Source of the DNA: VRUE01 sp963716245
GTDB taxonomy: Bacteria; Actinomycetota; Thermoleophilia; Solirubrobacterales; 70-9
Length of the DNA: 64,000 nucleotides
Assembly (NCBI GenBank): GCA_963716245.1
Contig: OY970300.1
Span: 682,001-746,000, forward strand
Direction of reading: 5' to 3'
The position numbers and the translations under genes were made by a program. Shown in pieces: positions 17,139 to 26,040 of the stretch (positions are counted from its first letter, which is position 1; every line of letters starts with the position of its first letter). Under the pieces are notes generated by a model. That model searched no databases, had not been told where the DNA came from, and saw only the letters and a program-made list of their open reading frames with translations.

Positions 17139-18170
17139 ATGAGCTGGGGGCCGACGGGAGACGAGCGGGGGCAGGGGACGGTCGAGTGGGTGGGGGTGGT
17201 CGCTGTGGTGGCGCTGCTGTTCGTGGCGGTGGTGGCTGCTGGGGCTCGGGTGCCGGGGACGGAGCTTGCTCGGGCGATCGCCTCGAAGCTGCTCTGCGCC
17301 GCTGCACTTGCCGATCGCTGTGGGGACGAACCGGTTCTGATCGCCTCCTACGGCGACGAGGTCGGGCGCCTCGTCCGGAAGCACATGCCGTCGCTCGCCT
17401 TCGAGCGCGGGTCGCGCGCCCTGCCGGTGGACTTCCGCCGTTGCCGCAGGAGCGCCTGCGGCGACGGAACCCCGCGCGGTCTCGTCGACCGCAGCGACGC
17501 CGGGCTGCCGGTCACCGCGTTCGTGCACGTGATCGATTGCCGGGAGCCCCGGCGCGCCGGCACCTATACGTCACCGGCGGCAGCGGCGGGGCAACCCGCG
17601 GCAGCAAGCGCCGCCGGGATCGGGACGGGACCCGACCTCGACCTCCGTCCCGACTGCTCCGGAGAGCGCGCCGGAAATCTCTATGTCCAATATTGGCTCT
17701 ACTACGTCGACTCGGCGACGATGCGCGGCGTCCCGGTGGTCGGCGAGGCCGGCTACCACCGCGACGACTGGGAGTCGGTGCAGGTTCGGGTAGGAGCGGA
17801 CGGGACCGTCCACGAACGCGCCTCCTCCCACCACGGCTACAACTACGCGCGGAGCGCCGCCAACTGGGGGTCGGACGCCGGGGTCGAGCCGGTCCGGGAC
17901 GCCGCCGAGGCGATCGGCGCCCGTCCGCGCAACGGCTGGGGGCCGGCGGGCGGCCTGCTGCGGGTCTCGGGCGGCAGCCACGCGGGCAATGTCGGCGGTT
18001 ACTTCGACTTCGACCGGATAGCGCCCGCCGGCCGCATCCACCTCGTCCCGCTCGAGCCGACCGCGGACGCGGCGTCGGCGGCGGGCCCCAGCGACCCTTA
18101 TCGCTTCGCCGTCAGCCCGCCCTGGCGGAAGCGCGTCTGGTCCGATCCAGAGGCGGACGGGACGGACTGA
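17139..18170 (+). CDS. Exported protein with TadE/Flp-like N-terminus and VPS62-like C-terminal domain
   Basis: The protein has 343 aa from ATG 17139; an ATG at 17100 is also in frame. The N-terminus ERGQGTVEWVGVVAVVALLF (residues 9-28) looks like the pilin-type leader and hydrophobic helix of TadE/Flp-like proteins. The second half contains YVQYWLYYVDS, HRDDWESVQVRV, SSHHGYN and LLRVSGGSHAGNVG. This is the WxYY...DWExV...GSHA pattern I associate with VPS62/DUF946-like and necrosis-protein-like folds (inference from motif only). Four to six Cys in the middle may form disulfides. egtB follows after 30 bases. The role is unknown. Confidence 0.7.
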   Translation: MSWGPTGDERGQGTVEWVGVVAVVALLFVAVVAAGARVPGTELARAIASKLLCAAALADRCGDEPVLIASYGDEVGRLVRKHMPSLAFERGSRALPVDFRRCRRSACGDGTPRGLVDRSDAGLPVTAFVHVIDCREPRRAGTYTSPAAAAGQPAAASAAGIGTGPDLDLRPDCSGERAGNLYVQYWLYYVDSATMRGVPVVGEAGYHRDDWESVQVRVGADGTVHERASSHHGYNYARSAANWGSDAGVEPVRDAAEAIGARPRNGWGPAGGLLRVSGGSHAGNVGGYFDFDRIAPAGRIHLVPLEPTADAASAAGPSDPYRFAVSPPWRKRVWSDPEADGTD

Positions 18171-18200
18171 CCGCGCTAGGGTTCCCCCATCGCCACCGAG

Positions 18201-19415
18201 GTGACGGCAAGCTCCAGCTCCAAGGAAGCGATCGCGGACCGGCTCGCGGAGGCGCGGCGGCGCACGCTGGAGCTGGTCGAGGCGCTGGACGACGAGCAGC
18301 TCAACCGCGTCTACTCGCCGATCCTCAGCCCGCTCGCCTGGGATCTCGGGCACATCGCCAACTTCGAGGAGCTGTGGCTGGTGCAGACGATCGGCCGTCG
18401 AGAGCCGCTGCACGGCGACCTCGGGCGCTTCTACGACGCGATCGAGAACCCGCGGCGGACGCGGGGCCGGCTGCCGATCCTTCGCGACGCCGAGCTGCGC
18501 GACTACCTCGCCGAAGTCCGGGAGCGCACCCTCGAAGTGCTCGCGGAGGTCGAGATCGGCGCCGACGCCGAGGACCCGTTGCTGCGCGAAGGCTTCGTCT
18601 ACGAGATGCTGATCGCCCACGAGCTTCAGCACAACGAGACGATGCTGCAGCTCCTGATGATGGTCGAGGGCTACCGGCCCGCTTCCCTGACGGCTGTCGC
18701 CGGTTCGGCCTCGCCGGAGCAAGGGGGGAAGCCGCCCGGGTCGGACACCGGGACGGCGGAGATGATCCGCGTCGACGGCGGCACGCACCCGATCGGCGCC
18801 CCGCCGACCGGGTTCGCCTACGACAACGAGCGACCCCGCCACACCGTCGAGCTGGCGCCCTTCGAGATCGACCGCCTTCCGGTCGCCAACGCCGCCTACG
18901 CGGCGTTCATGGCGGAGACCGGCGCCGAGCCGCCGCTCTACTGGGATCGCGAGGGCGACGACTGGGTCTGGACCGCGATGGGGCGGCGAGCCCCTGTCGA
19001 TCCCGCATCCCCGGTCGTCCACGTCTCCTGGAACGAGGCAGACGCCTTCGCCCGCTGGGCCGGCAAGCGCCTGCCGACCGAGCACGAGTGGGAGGCCGCG
19101 GCTCGTGCGGCCCCGCCGAGCCTCGAAGGAACGGCCGGCGCCAGGGGCGACGAGGGCTTGCAGCGGGCGGGTGCTCTGCATGCGGTGGGTCGGGTCTGGG
19201 AGTGGACCTCCTCGGACTTCTTCGCCTATCCGGGCTTCGAGGCGTTCCCCTACCCCGAGTACTCGGAGGTCTTCTTCGGCGACGAGCACAAGGTGCTTCG
19301 CGGCGGCTCGTGGGCGACTCATCCCGCGGTGATGCGCCCGAGCTTCCGCAACTGGGACCTGCCGGGGCGCCGGCAGATCTTCGCCGGGCTGCGCTGCGCC
19401 AGGGACGTCGCCTGA
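18201..19415 (+). CDS. egtB: Ergothioneine biosynthesis sulfoxide synthase EgtB
   Basis: The protein has 404 aa. Non-haem iron enzyme joining a thiol donor to trimethyl-histidine with oxygen. The N-terminal DinB-like domain carries His51 (DLGHIANFEE) and the HxxxHxE iron motif at 140-146 (AHELQHNE). The C-terminal formylglycine-enzyme-like domain begins near residue 185 (MIRVDGGTHPIGA), with VVHVSWNEADAFARWAGKRL and a final VLRGGSWATHP. The start is GTG 18201. TGATG overlap with egtD makes a two-gene operon. No egtA or egtC is nearby, so the sulfur donor cannot be settled here. Confidence 0.95.
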   Translation: MTASSSSKEAIADRLAEARRRTLELVEALDDEQLNRVYSPILSPLAWDLGHIANFEELWLVQTIGRREPLHGDLGRFYDAIENPRRTRGRLPILRDAELRDYLAEVRERTLEVLAEVEIGADAEDPLLREGFVYEMLIAHELQHNETMLQLLMMVEGYRPASLTAVAGSASPEQGGKPPGSDTGTAEMIRVDGGTHPIGAPPTGFAYDNERPRHTVELAPFEIDRLPVANAAYAAFMAETGAEPPLYWDREGDDWVWTAMGRRAPVDPASPVVHVSWNEADAFARWAGKRLPTEHEWEAAARAAPPSLEGTAGARGDEGLQRAGALHAVGRVWEWTSSDFFAYPGFEAFPYPEYSEVFFGDEHKVLRGGSWATHPAVMRPSFRNWDLPGRRQIFAGLRCARDVA

Positions 19416-20404
19416 TGACCCCCGAGGCGGCACCGGAGCAGATCGAGATCGAGACCCATCTGCCTGCCGACGGGCGGGCCAGGATGGCCCGCGACGTGCG
19501 ACTCGGCCTCACCGCGGAGCCGAAGGAGCTGGCGCCCAAGTACTTCTACGACGAGCGCGGGTCGGAGCTGTTCGAGCGGATAACCGAGCTGCCCGAGTAC
19601 TACCCGACCCGCGCCGAGCGGTCGATCCTGGCCGACCGCTCGGCCGAGATCGTGGCCGCGGCGGGACGGCCGGGGACGCTCGTCGAGCTCGGCTCGGGCT
19701 CCGCCGCGAAGACCCGACACCTGCTGAGCGCGATGCGCGACGCCGGCTGCCTGACCACCTACGTCCCGCTCGACATCTCGGCCGAGATCACGCACGCGAC
19801 CGCGGAGTCGCTGGTCGCCGAGTATCCCGAGCTGGCGGTGCGCGGGCTCGTCTGCGACTTCGAGCACGACCTGGAGCGGATCCCCGTCGGCGAGGGTGGT
19901 CGCCTGGTCGCCTTCCTCGGGGGGACGATCGGCAACCTCTACGCGGAGGCCCGCGGCGAGTTCCTTGCGCGGATCGCCGCGCTCCTCCAGCCCGAGGACC
20001 GCTTCCTTTTGGGCACCGACCTGGTCAAGGAGAGCGCCCGCCTCGCGGCCGCCTACGACGACTCGGCCGGCGTCACGGCCGAGTTCAACAAGAACGTGCT
20101 GCTGGTCCTGAACCGGGAGCTGGGCGCCGACTTCGACCCCGACCGCTTCGAGCATGTCGCCCGCTACGACGTCGACGCCGCCCGCATGGACATCGGGCTG
20201 CGCTCGCTCGTCGCTCAGACGGTGCGCCTCCCCGCCCTCGACCTCGTCGTCGGCTTCGAGGCGGGCGAGCTGATGCGAACCGAGATCTCGGCCAAGTTCA
20301 CGCGTGCCCGACTCGAGGAGATCTACCGCGAGGCGGGCCTGACGCCGTCCGGCTGGTTCACCGACGCGGCGGGGGACTATGCATTGAGCCTCGCGTCGGT
20401 TTAG
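19415..20404 (+). CDS. egtD: L-histidine N(alpha)-methyltransferase EgtD
   Basis: The protein has 329 aa. Trimethylates histidine to hercynine using S-adenosylmethionine, the first committed step of ergothioneine synthesis. Visible are KYFYDERGSELFERITELPE (about 41-60), the AdoMet motif LVELGSGSAAKTRHL (about 89-103), FLGGTIGNL and LGTDLVKESARLAAAYDD, all characteristic of EgtD. The ATG overlaps the egtB stop by one base. The stop TAG coincides with the first bases of the -10 box of the following hipA promoter. Confidence 0.95.
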   Translation: MTPEAAPEQIEIETHLPADGRARMARDVRLGLTAEPKELAPKYFYDERGSELFERITELPEYYPTRAERSILADRSAEIVAAAGRPGTLVELGSGSAAKTRHLLSAMRDAGCLTTYVPLDISAEITHATAESLVAEYPELAVRGLVCDFEHDLERIPVGEGGRLVAFLGGTIGNLYAEARGEFLARIAALLQPEDRFLLGTDLVKESARLAAAYDDSAGVTAEFNKNVLLVLNRELGADFDPDRFEHVARYDVDAARMDIGLRSLVAQTVRLPALDLVVGFEAGELMRTEISAKFTRARLEEIYREAGLTPSGWFTDAAGDYALSLASV

Positions 20405-20450
20405 AGTCTTTTTCTCGAACCAGTCGAGACAGGGAAAAGACTCGGGGAGG
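20378..20450 (+). promoter_or_regulatory. hipA1 promoter and leader inverted repeat
   Basis: TATGCA (20378-20383), an 18-base spacer, then TAGAGT (20402-20407). The same -35/-10 arrangement precedes the other two hipA genes. Starting inside the -10, GAGTCTTTT pairs with AAAAGACTC, with an inner CTCGA/TCGAG pair, forming an operator-like or leader hairpin just before the ribosome site GGGGAGG. Confidence 0.65.
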
Positions 20451-20455
20451 ACCCA

Positions 20456-21712
20456 GTGAGCCTTGACGTCCACCTCTACGGAGAGCGAATCGGCACGTTG
20501 TTCCCGGCCGGCGAGGACGACTATCGCCTTGCGTATTCGCCCGATCTGGTCGAGCGGGTGGGCGCGGGCGTCTCGCTGCTGAGCAATGCGCTGCCGACGC
20601 GCACGGAGCCCTACAGCGCCGGGGCGACCCAGGCCTTCGTCGAGGGTCTGCTGCCGGACGGGATGCGCCGGACGAGGATCGCCCGCGAGCTCGGCATCGA
20701 TCGGGACGACGGCTACGCGATGATCGCCGAGGTCGGCCGGGACTGTGCCGGAGCCGTCACCTTCGTGCCGAAGGGTCGCTCGGTCGAGTCGCCCGATCCC
20801 GCGGCGGTCGCCTGGCTGAGCGAGGCCGAGCTGGAGGAAGGGATCGTGGCGGCGGCCCCGCTCTTCGACGGCGGGTGCGAGCAACGCATGCGCTTCGCCC
20901 TCGCCGGGGTGCGGCACAAGCTGAGCCTGGTTCGCGACGAGAGCGAGGGCCGCTGGGCCTGGCCCGAGCCCGGCCTTGCCGGCACGCACGTCGTCAAGCC
21001 GGAGACGGGCGAATACCCGGAATTCGTCGCAAACGAGATGTTCTGCACGAGCGTCGTCCGCGAGGTCGGGCTGCCCGTCGCCGCGAGCGCGGTGGAGACG
21101 ATCGCCGGGCGGACCTGCCTGGTCTCGAAGCGCTTCGACCGCGAGGGGGGTGGGCGCGGCGCCAAGCGGGTCCACCAGGAGAGCTTTTGCCAGGCGCTCG
21201 GCATCCAACGGGCCAGGTCGGGGCAGGAGGAGGGCGGCGCCGACGGGCCTGGCTTCTCGGAAGCCTGCGGGCTGCTCAAGGCGGTCGCCCGCGACAGCGA
21301 TCCGGCGACCCTCTTCTGCGCCGCCTTCTGCAACTACATGCTCGGCAACGGCGACGCGCACGGCGAAAACTTCGCCCTTCTCTTCCATGGCGGCGGCATG
21401 TCCCTGGCGCCCCTCTACGACATCGCGTCGACCGCGGTCTACGACGAGCCGCTCCACACCGGCATGGTGATCGCCGACGACTACTCGGAGACCGCCTACC
21501 TGCTCGAACTGGCCCAGATCGCCGAAGAATGCGACTACGACTTCGACGTCTTCCGCGACCTCGCCGCCGGCACCGCGGCGAAGCTGAGCGAGGCGCTGGA
21601 CGTAGTCGCCCAGCGCGCCCGGGACGAGGGCTGGTACGAGCCGGTGATCGACGGCATCGCCGAACTGGCCGGCGAGCGAGCCTTCGGGCTGGGCGTCGAG
21701 GTGGAGTACTGA
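20456..21712 (+). CDS. HipA-like kinase, copy 1
   Basis: The protein has 418 aa. HipA enzymes are serine kinases that act as growth-arresting toxins, usually held in check by HipB. Visible are the N-terminal SLDVHLYGERIGTL, FVEGLLPDGMRR (N-subdomain), the ATP-site TGTHVVKPETGEYPEFVANE-like stretch (about 177-197), and the catalytic and metal motifs LGNGDAHGENFALL and APLYDIASTAVYD. The GTG start follows GGGGAGG by five bases. No HipB-like helix-turn-helix gene lies beside it, upstream or downstream. Two paralogues follow at 24710 and 25991. Toxicity cannot be read from the sequence. Confidence 0.9.
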   Translation: MSLDVHLYGERIGTLFPAGEDDYRLAYSPDLVERVGAGVSLLSNALPTRTEPYSAGATQAFVEGLLPDGMRRTRIARELGIDRDDGYAMIAEVGRDCAGAVTFVPKGRSVESPDPAAVAWLSEAELEEGIVAAAPLFDGGCEQRMRFALAGVRHKLSLVRDESEGRWAWPEPGLAGTHVVKPETGEYPEFVANEMFCTSVVREVGLPVAASAVETIAGRTCLVSKRFDREGGGRGAKRVHQESFCQALGIQRARSGQEEGGADGPGFSEACGLLKAVARDSDPATLFCAAFCNYMLGNGDAHGENFALLFHGGGMSLAPLYDIASTAVYDEPLHTGMVIADDYSETAYLLELAQIAEECDYDFDVFRDLAAGTAAKLSEALDVVAQRARDEGWYEPVIDGIAELAGERAFGLGVEVEY

Positions 21713-21715
21713 GTG

Positions 21716-21747
21716 CAATACAGCCGGGCGCGAGCCCGGCTGTATTG
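21716..21747. terminator. Strong bidirectional hairpin after hipA1
   Basis: A 14-bp perfect stem (CAATACAGCCGGGC with its complement) and a GCGA loop lie between hipA1 and the converging six-cysteine gene. Confidence 0.8.
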
Positions 21748-21772
21748 AATGTCTAACGCTGACGGAGCATCT

Positions 21773-22429
21773 TCATCCGACGTGGAGCCGCTGTCTCATC
21801 ACGGCTTCCAGTGTCATGCCGAAGTGATAGGCGGCTTCGGTGGTAATGAGTGTGAAACCGAAGGAACAGGTTCCGTGAGACTGCGCGGTGAGCATAAGCT
21901 GTCCATGCGCTTCAATATCATCGGCGAGTGTGTTGCTTGTGTAGCTTACTTTGCCAGTCGCCGACTGGGCACCGATTGTAGTTGTGCAATCGGATTTGAG
22001 TTCTTTATGGGTCGCTTCGCTTCCATAGCGATGTATTTCGATGACTTTTCCTACCGGGCACGCAATGCTGAAGGTGCCATGGTCACGATCTGTTTCGACC
22101 GCTTCCGTCACTTTGAGTAGATAATCGCAGCCGTTTGCTGTGATTGTCACGTTGTTGAATGCCGCACCCGGCGTCTTGCAATTCGTGAACGTGGGCGCGA
22201 ATGTCAGTTCAGTGGAAGCAACCGGGGATTCACTGGTTATCTGCTCGTCAAGGCAGCTGTATTCGCTACCGAAGGTTGTGAACAAGTCCTCGGCACCGGT
22301 GTCGGTCCCGACGACATAGAGTTTTTCCTCAACTGTGAATTCGCTGGCCGATGCCGAAGGGACTGCGGTGCCAAGCGCCACGAGTGAGACAAATAGGGCG
22401 AGGCCCAGGGGCTTCAAGCTGAATGTCAT
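21773..22429 (-). CDS. Six-cysteine secreted protein, family C (C1)
   Basis: The protein has 218 aa from the ATG after GAAAGGAAGCC; an upstream in-frame ATG at 22486 is not preferred. It has a signal peptide of about 29 residues (ALFVSLVALGTAVPSASAS), then six Cys in the order shared by five proteins of this window. The hallmark patterns are CPVGKVIEIHRY and HGTCSFGFT. There is no anchor or enzymatic motif. It is AT-richer than its neighbours. This copy is on the opposite strand and about 9 kb from the others. Function unknown; three disulfides and an extracellular location are inferred. Confidence 0.85.
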   Translation of the reverse strand: MTFSLKPLGLALFVSLVALGTAVPSASASEFTVEEKLYVVGTDTGAEDLFTTFGSEYSCLDEQITSESPVASTELTFAPTFTNCKTPGAAFNNVTITANGCDYLLKVTEAVETDRDHGTFSIACPVGKVIEIHRYGSEATHKELKSDCTTTIGAQSATGKVSYTSNTLADDIEAHGQLMLTAQSHGTCSFGFTLITTEAAYHFGMTLEAVMRQRLHVG

Positions 22430-22481
22430 GGCTTCCTTTCGATCTGGTCGCACCGAGGGTGCGAGTCGATGGGGAAGCAAG

Positions 22482-22511
22482 GGCATACAGCCCGAAGGCC
22501 CAATTGATCAA
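22482..22511 (-). promoter_or_regulatory. Promoter of C1
   Basis: On the minus strand TTGATC is followed after 18 bases by TATGCC, a SigA-type arrangement shared in form with the other family-C genes. A CGCACC/GGTGCG hairpin lies in the leader. Confidence 0.5.
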
Positions 22512-22540
22512 GGAACTTTGAGTTAAGAGGGGTGCCGCCG

Positions 22541-23473
22541 CTACGGCGCGAGCGCCTCGATCGTCTCGCCGAGCTTGTCGGGGGTGACGATCGGGGTGAG
22601 GACCGGGAGGGTGATGCCGCCGGCGACGAAGGCGTCGAGGCGCTCGCGCATCTGCTCGGGGGTGCCGAAGACGAACATCTCCTCGATCAGCTCCCAGGGG
22701 GCGGCCGCGGCGGCGGCCTGGCGATCGCCGGATTCCCAGGCGACGACCATCGGCTCGATCTGCTCGCCGTAGCCGAGCCAGCGGTAGAACGCGGCGTAGA
22801 CGGGGACCGTGACGTAGGAGGAGAACATGAAGCGGGCCAGGGGCTCGACCGCCTCTCGCTCGCCGGGCAGGCAGAAGAAGCGGCAGAGCAGGTCGAATCC
22901 CTCGGGGGCGTCCTGCAGCTGTGCGGTCACCTTCGGCAGGCCCGAGAGGGGAAGGAAGTTGGTGAAGGCGCCGTCGGCCCGCTCGACGGCCAGCTCGAGC
23001 ATCTTGCCGCGCAGCGCGGCGAGGACGATCGGCACGCGCTGCGCGGGCGCGACCTCGAGCTTGAAGCCGCTGGCGGTTCGCTCCCCCGCCAGCGCGGTGC
23101 GGAGGAACTCGACCGTGTCGCGGACCCGGCTCAGCGGTCGCTCGAAGGGGATCCCGTTCCAGCCTTCGACGATCCGGTCCGACGAGGAGCCGATGCCCAG
23201 CGCGAAACGGCCCGCCGAGGCGTCGGCGAGCGCCGCGGCCTCCTGGGCCAGCAGGGCCGGGCCGCGCTGGAACACCCCGACCACGCCGGTGCCGAGCCGC
23301 ATGCGCTCGGTCCACGCGGCGCTCAGCGCCAGCGGGGTGAACCCGTCCGGGCCGTTCGTCTCGCCGCTCCACAGGTCGGTGTAGCCGGCCGCCTCGGCGC
23401 GCAGCACCAGCTCGCGGTGATCGGCCAGGGGCAGCCCGGGCAGCGGCAGCGTCAGTCCCCAGCGTTGAGCCAT
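22541..23473 (-). CDS. LLM-class F420-dependent oxidoreductase
   Basis: The protein has 310 aa from ATG 23473 (MAQRWGLTLPL); the open frame extends further but without family similarity. The luciferase-like barrel shows LVLRAEAAGYTDLWSGE (about 24-40), LGTGVVGVFQRGPALLAQEAAALA and AGRFALGIGSSSDRIVEGWNG (start near 94). The end, VFGTPEQMRERLDAFVAGGI, is typical of the family. Probably F420-linked; the substrate is unknown. It is divergent from glpX, with start codons about 100 bases apart. Confidence 0.92.
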   Translation of the reverse strand: MAQRWGLTLPLPGLPLADHRELVLRAEAAGYTDLWSGETNGPDGFTPLALSAAWTERMRLGTGVVGVFQRGPALLAQEAAALADASAGRFALGIGSSSDRIVEGWNGIPFERPLSRVRDTVEFLRTALAGERTASGFKLEVAPAQRVPIVLAALRGKMLELAVERADGAFTNFLPLSGLPKVTAQLQDAPEGFDLLCRFFCLPGEREAVEPLARFMFSSYVTVPVYAAFYRWLGYGEQIEPMVVAWESGDRQAAAAAAPWELIEEMFVFGTPEQMRERLDAFVAGGITLPVLTPIVTPDKLGETIEALAP

Positions 23474-23571
23474 CGGCGACGCGACTCTACCGCCGGCGGC
23501 CCCGAGGTGCCGCGTCTGGGCGCCTGCTCGCCTGCTGAATCCGCCGCACGTCCGATAGCCTGCGCCGCCGA

Positions 23572-24588
23572 ATGGGCGAGACCGCACGAGACCTGGCCAC
23601 GGGCCCGGCCAAGCCCGACCGCAACCTCGCCCTCGAGCTGGTCCGGGTCACCGAGGCGGCCGCGCTCGCCGCCGCCCGCTGGGTCGGCCGCGGCGACAAG
23701 ATCGCCGCCGACCAGGCCGCCGTCGACGCGATGCGCCACGTGCTCGACTCCGTCTCGATGGACGGCGTGGTCGTCATCGGCGAGGGGGAGAAGGACGAGG
23801 CGCCGATGCTCTACAACGGCGAGCAGATCGGCGACGGCAGCCCGCCGGTCGTCGACATCGCGGTCGATCCGCTCGAGGGGACGCGCCTCTGCGCGCTCGG
23901 GATGCCGAGCGCGCTGGCCGTGATCGCGCTCGCCGAGCGCGGCACCATGTTCGACCCCGGGCCGTGCGTCTACATGGAGAAGATCGCCGGCGGGGAGGAG
24001 ATCGCGGACCTGCTCGACCTCGACCGCCCACTGCCGGAGACGCTGAAGCTCGTCGCCGACCGCAAGGGTGGCAGCATCGGCGACGTCACCGTCGTGATGC
24101 TCGACCGCCCGCGCCACGAGGACGCGATGCGCGAGGTCCGCGAGGCCGGCGCGCGCATCCGCCTGATCACCGACGGCGACGTCTCCGCCGCCCTGCTCGC
24201 GGTCAGCGAGCGCTCGCCGGTCGACCTCCTCTGGGGAATCGGCGGCACGCCGGAGGGGGTGCTCTCCGCCGCGGCGCTGAAGTCGATGGGCGGCCAGCTG
24301 CTCGGCCGACTCTGGCCGCGCAACGACGAGGAGCGCAGCGCCGCCGTGGACGCCGGTTACGACCTCGACCGCGTGCTCACCGGCGACGATCTCTGCTCCG
24401 GCGAGGACGTCTTCTTCTCGGCCAGCGGCGTCACGGACGGCGACGTGCTGCAGGGCGTTCGCTACCGCGGGCCCGGCGCGAGCACCGAATCGCTCGTGAT
24501 GCGGTCGCGCTCCGGCACGGTGCGCCGTGTCCAGGCCCGCCACGATCGCGCCAAGCTCCGCGCGATCATCGGCGAGCGCTACGGCTGA
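23572..24588 (+). CDS. glpX: Class II fructose-1,6-bisphosphatase
   Basis: The protein has 338 aa, normal for GlpX. It removes the 1-phosphate from fructose-1,6-bisphosphate in gluconeogenesis. Metal and substrate motifs are VVIGEGEKDEAPML (about 66-79), DIAVDPLEGTRL (about 96-107), LDRPRHEDAMREVREAGARI and the late ATDGDVSAAL-like ITDGDVSAALLAV. LWGIGGTPEGVLSAAALK is the GlpX hallmark. The ATG at 23572 is the only sensible start. It lies between an LLM gene and hipA2 without evident functional link. Confidence 0.95.
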   Translation: MGETARDLATGPAKPDRNLALELVRVTEAAALAAARWVGRGDKIAADQAAVDAMRHVLDSVSMDGVVVIGEGEKDEAPMLYNGEQIGDGSPPVVDIAVDPLEGTRLCALGMPSALAVIALAERGTMFDPGPCVYMEKIAGGEEIADLLDLDRPLPETLKLVADRKGGSIGDVTVVMLDRPRHEDAMREVREAGARIRLITDGDVSAALLAVSERSPVDLLWGIGGTPEGVLSAAALKSMGGQLLGRLWPRNDEERSAAVDAGYDLDRVLTGDDLCSGEDVFFSASGVTDGDVLQGVRYRGPGASTESLVMRSRSGTVRRVQARHDRAKLRAIIGERYG

Positions 24589-24636
24589 GCGCGGAGCGTC
24601 CCAGTGCCTTCCCGGCCTGCCCTCCGGCGGGCGCCC

Positions 24637-24707
24637 TATGCAGCGGTACCCGATTCGGGCTAGAGTCGGACACCGGGAAGGACTTGGTTACGACTCCGGG
24701 AGGACCC
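24637..24707 (+). promoter_or_regulatory. hipA2 promoter and leader
   Basis: TATGCA (24637-24642), exactly 18 bases, TAGAGT (24661-24666). A GAGTCG/CGACTC inverted repeat then spans the leader before the ribosome site GGGAGGA. This duplicates the hipA1 layout almost base for base at the key positions. Confidence 0.65.
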
Positions 24708-24709
24708 AG

Positions 24710-25966
24710 GTGAGTCTCGACGTCCATCTGTACGGGGAGCGGATCGGAAGCCTGCGCCGGGACGGCGACGCCGGGTACCGGTTCGCGTACTCCCGCGAGG
24801 CGCTGGAGCGGTATGGACGCGGCGCGTCCCTGCTGAGCACCTCGATGCCGACCACCGAGGAGCCCTTCGGCCCCGACACGACCCGCGCCTACGTGGAGGG
24901 GCTGCTGCCGGAGGGCATGCGACGGCTCAAGCTGGCGCGCGAGCTGGGCGTCGACCCCGACGACGGCTACGCCCTGATCGCCGAGCTCGGCCGCGACTGC
25001 GCCGGCGGGGCGGTGTTCCTGCCGCCCGGCGAGTCGATCCCGAATCCGGGCGCATCCGAGCCGGTCTGGGTGCGCGACGCCGAGCTGGAGGAGCTGGTCG
25101 CCGCGCCGCCGCCGCGCGTCTTCGACCCCGACCGCCCTGAGCGGATGCGCGCCGCCCTGCCCGGCGTCCGCCACAAGCTGAGCCTGGCGCGTCCCCGCCC
25201 GGGTGGCGCGTGGGCCTGGCCTGAGGCGGGCCTGCCCAGCACGCACGTCGTCAAGCCCGAGACGGGCGAATACCCCGAAATGATTCCGAACGAGATGTTC
25301 TGCACGACGGTGATGGCCGAGGCGGGCCTCTTCGTCGCCCCGGTCGCGGTGGAGACGGTCGGCGGGCGCTCCTGCGTCGTCGCCGAGCGCTTCGACCGGA
25401 CCGGCGATCGTCCCGCCGTGGGGCGGTTCCACCAGGAGAGCTTCTGTCAGGCGCTCAGCTTCGGCCCGGGGTCCGATCGCGACGTCGAGGAGGCCGACGG
25501 ACCGGGCTTCGCCGAATCGTGCGGGCTGCTGCGCGCGATCGGCGAGGAGAGGTGCATCACCAACCTGCTCGCCGCGACGCTGTGCAACTACATCCTCGGC
25601 AACGGCGATGCGCACGGCAGCAACTTCGCCGTCATGGTCGTGCCCGGCGGCTCGCTGCTCGCGCCGTTCTACGACATCGTCTCGACGGCGGTCTACGAGG
25701 ACCCCACACACGTCGGCATGACGATCGCCGACGACTATGCGGAGACCGCCTGCCTGCTCGAACTGGCCGAGATCTGCGAGGAGGCGGCGATCGACCTCGA
25801 CCACTGCCGGCGGGTCGCGGCGAACGTGGCCGTGAGGACGAGCAGGGCGCTCGACAGGGTCGCGGCACGCGCGCGGAGCGAGGGCTGGCACGCGCCGGTG
25901 ATCGACGCGATCCTCGAACTGGCCGCCGAGCGCGCCCTGAACCTCGGCTACGAGGTCCAGTACTGA
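24710..25966 (+). CDS. HipA-like kinase, copy 2
   Basis: The protein has 418 aa, GTG start after GGGAGGACCCAG. It is closely related to copy 1: VSLDVHLYGERIGSL, YVEGLLPEGMRR, THVVKPETGEYPEMIPNE, LGNGDAHGSNFAVM and APFYDIVSTAVYED are the same landmarks. The kinase residues therefore look intact. The position of the start matches copy 1 relative to the shared promoter. No HipB partner. It stands between glpX and copy 3 and probably forms its own transcript. Confidence 0.9.
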   Translation: MSLDVHLYGERIGSLRRDGDAGYRFAYSREALERYGRGASLLSTSMPTTEEPFGPDTTRAYVEGLLPEGMRRLKLARELGVDPDDGYALIAELGRDCAGGAVFLPPGESIPNPGASEPVWVRDAELEELVAAPPPRVFDPDRPERMRAALPGVRHKLSLARPRPGGAWAWPEAGLPSTHVVKPETGEYPEMIPNEMFCTTVMAEAGLFVAPVAVETVGGRSCVVAERFDRTGDRPAVGRFHQESFCQALSFGPGSDRDVEEADGPGFAESCGLLRAIGEERCITNLLAATLCNYILGNGDAHGSNFAVMVVPGGSLLAPFYDIVSTAVYEDPTHVGMTIADDYAETACLLELAEICEEAAIDLDHCRRVAANVAVRTSRALDRVAARARSEGWHAPVIDAILELAAERALNLGYEVQY

Positions 25967-25982
25967 GGCCGCGAGCGCTCCC

Positions 25983-26040
25983 TTGCACTGGTGTCTCGGA
26001 TCGGTTTAGGATCTTTGGGCAACGAGGGAGACAGAAGAAC
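25983..26040 (+). promoter_or_regulatory. hipA3 promoter
   Basis: TTGCAC (25983-25988), 18 bases, TAGGAT (26007-26012), in the same place as the hipA1/hipA2 promoters. The leader hairpin of the other two is not clear here. Confidence 0.5.

Noticed and set aside
16841..19414. Long + strand open frame leading into egtD
   Set aside because: It overlaps the AbiEi-like, VPS62-like and egtB genes in another frame. Only the part from 19415 has family similarity.
20405..24709. Possible HipB antitoxin genes beside hipA1 or hipA2
   Set aside because: No helix-turn-helix frame of suitable size occurs in the short gaps before hipA1 or hipA2, or after them.
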